Of a stretch of DNA of 64,000 nt, positions 58,507-64,000 are shown piece by piece; within the stretch, counting starts at the first letter, position 1, and the number at the start of each line of letters is the position of its first letter. Made by a program: the position numbers and the translations under genes. A model generated the notes under the pieces. That model had not been told where the DNA came from. It saw only the letters and a list, made by a program, of their open reading frames with translations, and searched no databases. Source of the stretch: N074bin45 sp039587475 (GTDB lineage Bacteria > Gemmatimonadota > Gemmatimonadetes > Gemmatimonadales > GWC2-71-9); NCBI GenBank assembly GCA_039587475.1, contig JBDHIK010000009.1, positions 1-64,000 on the forward strand, given 5' to 3'.

Positions 58507-59960
58507 CAGCCCCGTCCTCCGTGGTTTCCCAGATGGCACGCGTGGTCCATCTCATGCGGACCGCTCCGGACGATCCGGAACTGCAGCGACAGGCGTTCCT
58601 CCAGTTGTTGGCCGGGCTTGGCACACTGGACCACGACCTGGCCATCGGCGCCGATGTCGGTGGATTGACCGTGGACGGCAAGGCACTGCCGCAAGGGACG
58701 CCGTTCGGAGAGGAGCTTCACGGCCAATTCAGCGCACACGGGATTGGCCTTCTGACCATACCGCCTGGCATTCCTGCGGCGCCCCTCATGATCCTCATGA
58801 GGACGCTGGCTCGACCCCGTGGTGAGATCCGCTCGGCCAAGGCCTTCTTCGGGCTGCTCGATCCCGAGGGGGCCCGCCTCGTTACCGTGCGCGGTCAACG
58901 CGAGCTGCCCCGGGCCGACAACCTGATCGATTTCGACTCTTTCCCACCGGAGACCGGTGGATTCAATGCCGCACCCGCTGAGCCGGAGATCGGTGCCGAG
59001 CAGGTCCCCTTCTGGCAGGAGACATCCAGCGCTGGAGACGACCTGCGCCGGGTCCAACTCGAGGCGGACGGAGCGATTCGGCGCGGCGATTGGCCCCAGG
59101 TCCTCAGCATCATGGCTCGCATCGTTCAGGACGAGACCAACGTCACCGATCCGGTGCAACGCCGTCGCCACGAGCAGGTCGTGCGTGGCCTGGGGTCGCG
59201 CCCGGTCATTCGTGCCCTGGCAGCATTGAGTGGCGAGGGTACGCGCGAGTCGGTGTCGACCGTGCTGCAGCACATCGGGGCCGAGGCGACGGCGGCCCTT
59301 CTCGATCTGATGGCTTCGGCGGACACGATCAAGGACAGGAGGGAGTACTTCACGCTGTTGACGCAGATGCGGGAAGGCACCGACGCCATCGTGAACCGGC
59401 TGAACGACGAGCAGTGGTACATCCTGCGCAACGTGGCTGAACTCTGTGGCGAGCTGCGGCTGGCCGAAGCCGCTCCCCGCCTCGCCGTTCACATAGAGCA
59501 CCCCGACGCCAGGGTCAGGCGGGCCGTGGCGGGGGCTCTGGCGAAATCCGGCAGCACCCAGGCCGCCGCGCCGTTGCGAAAGATGCTCCACGACAGCGAA
59601 CCGACCGTACGGCTCCAGGCGGTGCAGTCACTCGAAGGGCAGACGGCCAAGGCACTGTCGATGACGTTGGCGGTATTGCTCGATGAGGAGTCACACCCAG
59701 ACGTCCAGCGCGAACTCCACCTGGCCCTCGGTCGTATCGGCAGCAGTGAGGCGTTGCAGGCCCTCGTTCGGTCGTCCAAGCCCGGGCGGGCGTTCTTCGG
59801 ACGGAAGCCGACAGAACTTCGACTGGCTGCGGTGGAAGGCCTGCTGCTGTGTGACAGTCCCGGGGCCCACGAAGCCCTCAGGGAGCTGGCCGAGGACCGG
59901 GACGTCCGGGTCCGGGATGCTGCCCGGAGTGCGCTGGGCTCTCTGGATACCCTGTCCTGA
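58503..59960 (+). CDS. Cytosolic HEAT-repeat protein at end of ECF operon
   Basis: 485 residues without signal peptide. Residues 1-110 form an N-terminal domain (LTVDGKALPQGTPFGEELHG, then GIGLLTIPPGI) and a linker rich in acidic residues follows to about 190. The C-terminal 290 residues are HEAT repeats (VRRAVAGALAKSGSTQAAAP; VRLQAVQSLEGQT; LRLAAVEGLLLCDS). No catalytic motif. It is coupled to EcfA2 by ATGA, so it should be made in step with the transporter; a scaffold or regulator of the complex is a guess. Its stop is 1 base from the convergent M42 gene. Confidence 0.85.
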   Translation: MTAPSSVVSQMARVVHLMRTAPDDPELQRQAFLQLLAGLGTLDHDLAIGADVGGLTVDGKALPQGTPFGEELHGQFSAHGIGLLTIPPGIPAAPLMILMRTLARPRGEIRSAKAFFGLLDPEGARLVTVRGQRELPRADNLIDFDSFPPETGGFNAAPAEPEIGAEQVPFWQETSSAGDDLRRVQLEADGAIRRGDWPQVLSIMARIVQDETNVTDPVQRRRHEQVVRGLGSRPVIRALAALSGEGTRESVSTVLQHIGAEATAALLDLMASADTIKDRREYFTLLTQMREGTDAIVNRLNDEQWYILRNVAELCGELRLAEAAPRLAVHIEHPDARVRRAVAGALAKSGSTQAAAPLRKMLHDSEPTVRLQAVQSLEGQTAKALSMTLAVLLDEESHPDVQRELHLALGRIGSSEALQALVRSSKPGRAFFGRKPTELRLAAVEGLLLCDSPGAHEALRELAEDRDVRVRDAARSALGSLDTLS

Positions 59961-59961
59961 C

Positions 59962-61056
59962 TCAGCGGGGCGTGAAGTCGGACTCCGGCGTCACACGCCC
60001 GGCGAAAGCCGCCAGGAGTGCGGCGGCCCGATCGAGGTCCTCGATGACCACCATCTCATTGGGACTGTGCATGTAGCGGTTGGGTACGGACACGAGACCG
60101 GTCGCCACGCCTCGATGTGAGGTGAAAATGGCATCGGCGTCGGTCCCGGTGGTGCGCGGCGCCGCCTGGAAGACGTAGGGGATGCCCTCGCTTTCCGCCG
60201 CTTCGGCCAGCAGTTCGCACACGACCGGATTCACCGCCGATCCGCGGGACAGGACCGGACCGCCCCCCAGTGCGACATCGCCATGTTGCTTCTTGTCCGA
60301 GCCCGGATGGTCGGTGGCGTGGGTGACGTCTACCACGATGGCCACATCGGCCTCGAGCTGATAGGCCGACGTCCGGGCGCCGCCACCCGTATAAGCGATC
60401 TCTTCCTGGGTCGTGGCCACCGCGGTGACGCTCGCCGCCGGCCGCCGTTCCGCCAGTAGTCGCAGCGCCTCCAGAACCACGTAGGCGCCAATGCGATTGT
60501 CGAGACTACGACTCACGATCCGGCCATTGGGAAACTCCTCGATGCGGCAGCCCAGCACCCCGGCATCCCCCACGCGTATGGTGCGCGCCGCCTCGTCTTT
60601 CGAAGCCGCCCCGATGTCGATCCACAGGTCCTTGGCCTTGGTGACCTTGTCGCGTTCGTCGTTGTCCATGAGGTGGATCGCCTTCTTGCCGATGACGCCC
60701 GGTACCGGGCCGTCGCGGCCCAACAACTGGACCCGTTGACCGACGAACACCTGGTGGTCCCAGCCCCCGATGGGATCGAAGAACAGGAACCCGTCGTCAT
60801 CGATGTACGTCACCATGAGGCCGATTTCGTCGATGTGTCCGGCAAACATGACCGTGGGAGCACCGTCCCCGTTGACCGTTGCCAGAGAGCTCCCGCTCGG
60901 CTCGACACGAACCTCATCGGCGAAGGTGGCCGCGCGGTCCCGCCAGACACGGGACGGGATGGTCTCGAAACCCGACGGTCCGGGTGCGTCGAGGAGGGCA
61001 CGAAGGAATGGAAAAGCGTCCTGCGGCATGAATACCGTCTCGATTGGGGTGGTCAT
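59962..61056 (-). CDS. M42-family metallo-aminopeptidase
   Basis: 364 residues. Di-metal ligands in order: His74 (FAGHIDEIGLMV), Asp186 (SLDNRIGAY), Glu218-Glu219 (TTQEEIAYTGG; base and ligand), Asp243 (VVDVTHATDHPG) and His in NRYMHSPNE. These cytosolic tetrahedral enzymes (FrvX/TET type) trim peptides. ATG 61056 is used; ATG 61029 would remove nine further residues and 61095 would add 13. Convergent with the HEAT gene, divergent from the aminotransferase. Confidence 0.91.
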   Translation of the reverse strand: MTTPIETVFMPQDAFPFLRALLDAPGPSGFETIPSRVWRDRAATFADEVRVEPSGSSLATVNGDGAPTVMFAGHIDEIGLMVTYIDDDGFLFFDPIGGWDHQVFVGQRVQLLGRDGPVPGVIGKKAIHLMDNDERDKVTKAKDLWIDIGAASKDEAARTIRVGDAGVLGCRIEEFPNGRIVSRSLDNRIGAYVVLEALRLLAERRPAASVTAVATTQEEIAYTGGGARTSAYQLEADVAIVVDVTHATDHPGSDKKQHGDVALGGGPVLSRGSAVNPVVCELLAEAAESEGIPYVFQAAPRTTGTDADAIFTSHRGVATGLVSVPNRYMHSPNEMVVIEDLDRAAALLAAFAGRVTPESDFTPR

Positions 61057-61141
61057 GACAGGCCAACGACGGACTGGGACTGGCGCTGAGCTCAAGCCGT
61101 CAGGATATTAACGCGCTCCATCTACCCAAACCACCTGTCCC

Positions 61142-62299
61142 ATGCGCACTGCCCGACGCACCCATGCTTTCGGTGAATCCGTCATCCGGGGGATGACCCG
61201 GCTGGCCAACCAGCACGGCGCCATCAATCTGGCGCAAGGATTCCCCGACTTCCCCGCTCCCGACCTCATCAAGGCGGCTGCGATCGACGCCATTCAGGGC
61301 GAGATCAACCAGTACGCCATCACCTGGGGGAGCGCACGGCTTCGTCAGGCAGTCGCCCGGAAGTACCAGGACTGGTACGGCATGACCGTCGATCCCGACG
61401 CCGAGGTAACCGTGACGTGTGGCGCCACCGAAGCCATGGCCGCGACGGTGCTGTCCCTTGTGGATCCCGGAGACGAGGTCATCGTGTTCGAGCCGTTCTA
61501 CGAAAACTACGGCCCTGATGCCATCCTGTGTGACGCGCGCCCGGTGTTCGTCCCGATGCCGGCCGACGGCCCCCTCGACCTCGATCGGCTGGCCGCGGCC
61601 TTCAGCGAACGGACCCGGGCCATCATCGTCAACACGCCGAACAACCCGACCGGCCGGGTGCTTTCCAGGAAGGAGCTCGAGGGCGTGGCGGACCTGTGTC
61701 TTCACCACGATGTCCTGGCGCTGACGGATGAGATCTACGAGCACATCTTCTACGAGGGAGAGCACGTTCCTCTGGCCACCCTCCCCGGCATGGCCGACCG
61801 GACCGTCACCATCAGCGGGTATTCCAAGACCTTCAGTATTACGGGGTGGCGTATCGGCACCATCGTCGCGCACCCGGAACTGACCGATGCCATCCGCAAG
61901 GTGCACGACTTTCTGACCGTCGGAGCCCCGGCCCCGCTCCAGGACGCCGTGGCCGCCGGGTTGGAGCAGCTCGACGACGGGTTCTACCGGCAGCTGGTCG
62001 CGGAGTACCGGGACCGTCGGGACGTGCTGTGTGACGCCCTCGTAGCGGCAGGCTTCCGCTGTTCGCCGCCGGAAGGCGCCTACTATGTCATGGCGGATTT
62101 CTCGGATCTGGCAGACTCGCCCGACGCGGAATTCGCCGCCTGGCTCACCAGGGATATCGGCGTGGCGCCGGTTCCCGGCTCGAGCTTCTACCGGTCTGAG
62201 GCCTCGGGGCGCCCGGTGGTGCGATTCGCGTTCTGTAAGTCGGTGGAGTTGTTGCAGGCGGCCGGTGAGCGGCTCCAGCAGGTGCGGCGCGGACGCTGA
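61142..62299 (+). CDS. Class I/II PLP-dependent aminotransferase (KAT/methionine-type)
   Basis: 385 residues. The PLP lysine is Lys229 (GYSKTFSITGWRIG); Asn168 (TPNNPTGR) and Asp196 (LTDEIYEH) contact the cofactor. The N-terminus (GAINLAQGFPDFPAP) matches the kynurenine/methionine aminotransferase branch. It would transfer amino groups between a bulky amino acid and an oxoacid. Exact substrate is undetermined. The upstream 85 bases are shared with the divergent M42 gene; TATTAA at 61106-61111 is a possible -10 with no clear -35. Confidence 0.92.
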   Translation: MRTARRTHAFGESVIRGMTRLANQHGAINLAQGFPDFPAPDLIKAAAIDAIQGEINQYAITWGSARLRQAVARKYQDWYGMTVDPDAEVTVTCGATEAMAATVLSLVDPGDEVIVFEPFYENYGPDAILCDARPVFVPMPADGPLDLDRLAAAFSERTRAIIVNTPNNPTGRVLSRKELEGVADLCLHHDVLALTDEIYEHIFYEGEHVPLATLPGMADRTVTISGYSKTFSITGWRIGTIVAHPELTDAIRKVHDFLTVGAPAPLQDAVAAGLEQLDDGFYRQLVAEYRDRRDVLCDALVAAGFRCSPPEGAYYVMADFSDLADSPDAEFAAWLTRDIGVAPVPGSSFYRSEASGRPVVRFAFCKSVELLQAAGERLQQVRRGR

Positions 62300-62306
62300 G
62301 AAGGAC

Positions 62307-63896
62307 CTAGCGACCCGCGGCCCGGTCGGGCGCCGGCATGGTCCCGCTCAAGGCCCGTTCCAGCAGATAGACTTCAAAGCCGGGGTCGATCGGCCTCATT
62401 TCAGCGCCGAGCTGGATCGGGTCGCGTTCTCCGAAATCGTCAGGGACGATCACGCCGTTGGCGCCCAGCTGCCGGAACAGTTTCCACTGAGCCCGCCTGG
62501 CCGCGTTGGGCCGTGGCCCGTTGTACATCAGTGAGATGGTCAGAACGCCGTCGCGGCGCCCGAGATATCCCACGATCGCGGAGACGCGACGCAGGGTTCC
62601 GGTCTTGGCCCGCACCACTCCGCGCGCGGGCAGTCCTCGCTGCAGGCCCTTCAGAGTGCCCGAGCCGGCTGCCGGCAGCAGTTGCGGGAAGTTCCGCCCG
62701 CCGGCGGTCGAGGGGAAACGGGCCAGGTAGGCGGTAAAGGCGCTGGGCGCGACCCGGTCCTGAGAACTCAAGCCACTGCCGTCCACCAGCCTGACGGCGT
62801 CTGACCCGCTCACCAGGCGCACGTGCTCGGTCAGCTGGTTCGCAGACCCGTTGGGTCCACCCGCCCAGCGGAGCAACAGCTCGGCACCCAGGTTGTTGCT
62901 TCGCTTGTTGATGTCGAGGGCCAGCGAGTCGTAGGTCGCGGACGAGACGCTCGCCAGCACACGGGGCGTGGTCGTGTCCACCGGCTGAGGGCCGCGACGC
63001 GAAGTCCAACGAACCCCGGCGCGCCGCAGCGCACTCGACCAGGCGGCGTTCAACACCACTTCGGGGCTGGTGGCCGGAACGGCGAGATACTGGCTGCGGG
63101 CCCGTGACCCGATGGTGCCGGATACCACCCAGCCGCCACCCGAAGTCGTGCGTACCTTCAGCCGGGCTGCCCGGCCGGACACCGTCGCCGCGTCGATACG
63201 CACCAGCGAACGGACGCCGCGCGGCCGTTCCCACGACATGACGGCGGGCGCTCCGACTTTCGCGCCTGGCTTGATGCGGAACGCGATGGTGTTCTCGTTG
63301 ATGGTGAGGGCCCCCACGAGGGGTGCGAACAACCGGCCCCGATGGCGGGAGGACCACGCTGCCGGGAAGGTCGCGTCGGCGGGGCCGGCAGCGCTTCGAA
63401 CCTCCAAGCGGCCCTTGAGAGACCTGATACCCAAGGCCCTGAGCTGATCCGCCAGTTGATCGAGCGTCGGTCCCGAACCGCGCTCCAGTGACGGATCGCC
63501 GTTGAGTTCCAGCGCCCATCGACCGGTCCACGCGCCCGACATGGCGTCAACCTGACCGCTGCCCAATACCCGTGTCTCGCGTCTCGCGTCCCCACCCACG
63601 ACACTGCGGCCAAAGCCCGTCGTCAGCACCTTCACCGTGGAGGCGGGGACGAGCGGCTCATCCGGCTCGACTCCCCAGAGGACGTTGCCGTTCTGGTCGG
63701 CGATGGCGACACCCCACTCCCCTGGGGCCGATTGGCGGGCGGATCGGAACCAGCGCGTCAATTGCGCCTGTTCCGACTGGCTCAGTTGCTGGGCCGCCAG
63801 GACCCCCGGCACCACCAGTGACGCACCGACGACCACCATCGCAGCGAAGCCGCTGATGGCCAAGTGGTGGCGAATGGGGTGCGCTTGCAGGGTCAT
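62307..63896 (-). CDS. dacB: D-alanyl-D-alanine carboxypeptidase/endopeptidase, PBP4 (DacB) family
   Basis: 529 residues. Signal peptide about 1-35 (LAA-Q). Penicillin-binding motifs: SxxK at Ser86-Lys89 (PASTVKVL), SxN as KRSNNLGAELLL, and KTG in VRAKTGTLRRVS. A long insertion between SxxK and SxN is typical of PBP4-type (class C) enzymes. It acts in the periplasm on peptidoglycan cross-links. ATG 63896 gives the best signal peptide; the frame remains open to 63977. An inverted repeat lies immediately upstream. Confidence 0.9.
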   Translation of the reverse strand: MTLQAHPIRHHLAISGFAAMVVVGASLVVPGVLAAQQLSQSEQAQLTRWFRSARQSAPGEWGVAIADQNGNVLWGVEPDEPLVPASTVKVLTTGFGRSVVGGDARRETRVLGSGQVDAMSGAWTGRWALELNGDPSLERGSGPTLDQLADQLRALGIRSLKGRLEVRSAAGPADATFPAAWSSRHRGRLFAPLVGALTINENTIAFRIKPGAKVGAPAVMSWERPRGVRSLVRIDAATVSGRAARLKVRTTSGGGWVVSGTIGSRARSQYLAVPATSPEVVLNAAWSSALRRAGVRWTSRRGPQPVDTTTPRVLASVSSATYDSLALDINKRSNNLGAELLLRWAGGPNGSANQLTEHVRLVSGSDAVRLVDGSGLSSQDRVAPSAFTAYLARFPSTAGGRNFPQLLPAAGSGTLKGLQRGLPARGVVRAKTGTLRRVSAIVGYLGRRDGVLTISLMYNGPRPNAARRAQWKLFRQLGANGVIVPDDFGERDPIQLGAEMRPIDPGFEVYLLERALSGTMPAPDRAAGR

Positions 63897-63903
63897 GGTG
63901 GTG

Positions 63904-63953
63904 TCCGGTATCCGGGTCGCCGTGAGGGTCGTGTGCCAATCCCGGATATCCGA
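63904..63953. repeat. Imperfect inverted repeat before dacB
   Basis: Arms 63904-63916 and 63941-63953 match at 11 of 13 positions around a 24-base spacer, with an 8-base perfect core (TATCCGGG/CCCGGATA). It ends 8 bases from the dacB ATG. It may be an operator or a leader hairpin. The rest of the window end (63954-64000) shows nothing identifiable. Confidence 0.45.
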
Positions 63954-64000
63954 AGCAAGGTTCATTCCGAAGCCCAAGAGCCCATGAAACGGGCACTTAC

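Noticed and set aside
1..64000. CRISPR arrays, IS elements, att sites, tRNA or rRNA genes
   Set aside because: No regularly spaced direct repeats, transposase or integrase proteins, or recognisable RNA gene sequences were seen by reading; a dedicated tRNA scan was not possible.

Overview
The window is high-GC, densely coded chromosomal DNA of a diderm (Gram-negative-type) bacterium. I place it in or near Gemmatimonadota. The grounds are the GC-rich codon use, a full set of outer-membrane functions (Omp85 barrel, FadL, LPS-type acyltransferase, many small beta-barrels), two ECF sigma/anti-sigma modules and several HEAT-repeat proteins. The phylum call is inference. I found no rRNA, tRNA, CRISPR array, insertion sequence or prophage. 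Almost all genes abut or overlap, and four-base start/stop overlaps of the NTGA type are very common.

Layout. 1-2760 (minus): ECF sigma factor, membrane anti-sigma and an exported HEAT-repeat protein. 3017-10801 (plus): a small basic protein, then an RND efflux system with one adaptor and two permeases. 10840-21937 (plus): a promoter, gyrA and eight further genes (PLP dehydratase, REC-GAF-GGDEF regulator, Ser/Thr kinase, E1-alpha-like TPP dehydrogenase, SLC12-type transporter, beta-propeller protein, LpxL-type acyltransferase). 21934-24404: divergent TetR regulator and saccharopine-dehydrogenase-like enzyme, then a thioredoxin-like protein. 24401-26565 (minus): Omp85 barrel and Tat-exported Ntn-hydrolase. 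26627-32225 (plus): a strong promoter, a membrane protein, nicotinate phosphoribosyltransferase and six small outer-membrane barrels, four of them tandem paralogues with a shared CxxC. 32222-39252: chemoreceptor-like protein (minus), leuS, a second ECF sigma/zinc anti-sigma/PDZ operon and a CHAD protein. 39256-49272 (minus): YggX-like protein, small membrane protein, KAS III, a MacAB-type ABC system, phospholipase D-like transferase, HD hydrolase, and a GDSL lipoprotein/FadL pair closed by a clear intrinsic terminator. 49347-55445 (minus): a repair and hydrolase operon (M28 peptidase, fRMsr-type GAF, proline iminopeptidase, unknown gene, PolX-PHP, endonuclease III, DUF6941-like). 55567-59960 (plus): an ECF vitamin/metal transporter S-T-A1-A2 plus a HEAT-repeat protein. 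59962-63896: M42 aminopeptidase, class I/II aminotransferase and PBP4-type DD-peptidase.

Most unusual content. The two ECF ATPases are degraded in exactly complementary ways: A1 lacks the Walker A lysine, Q-loop glutamine and switch histidine but keeps LSGGQ, whereas A2 keeps all of those but has lost LSGGQ. This predicts a transporter with one working ATP site. A similar asymmetry appears in the RND permease pair, where the second member lacks the TM4 aspartates. The PolX protein has lost two of three polymerase aspartates but keeps a complete PHP nuclease site and is translationally coupled to endonuclease III. The four-gene CxxC barrel array and the HEAT proteins attached to the sigma and ECF operons have no assignable function.
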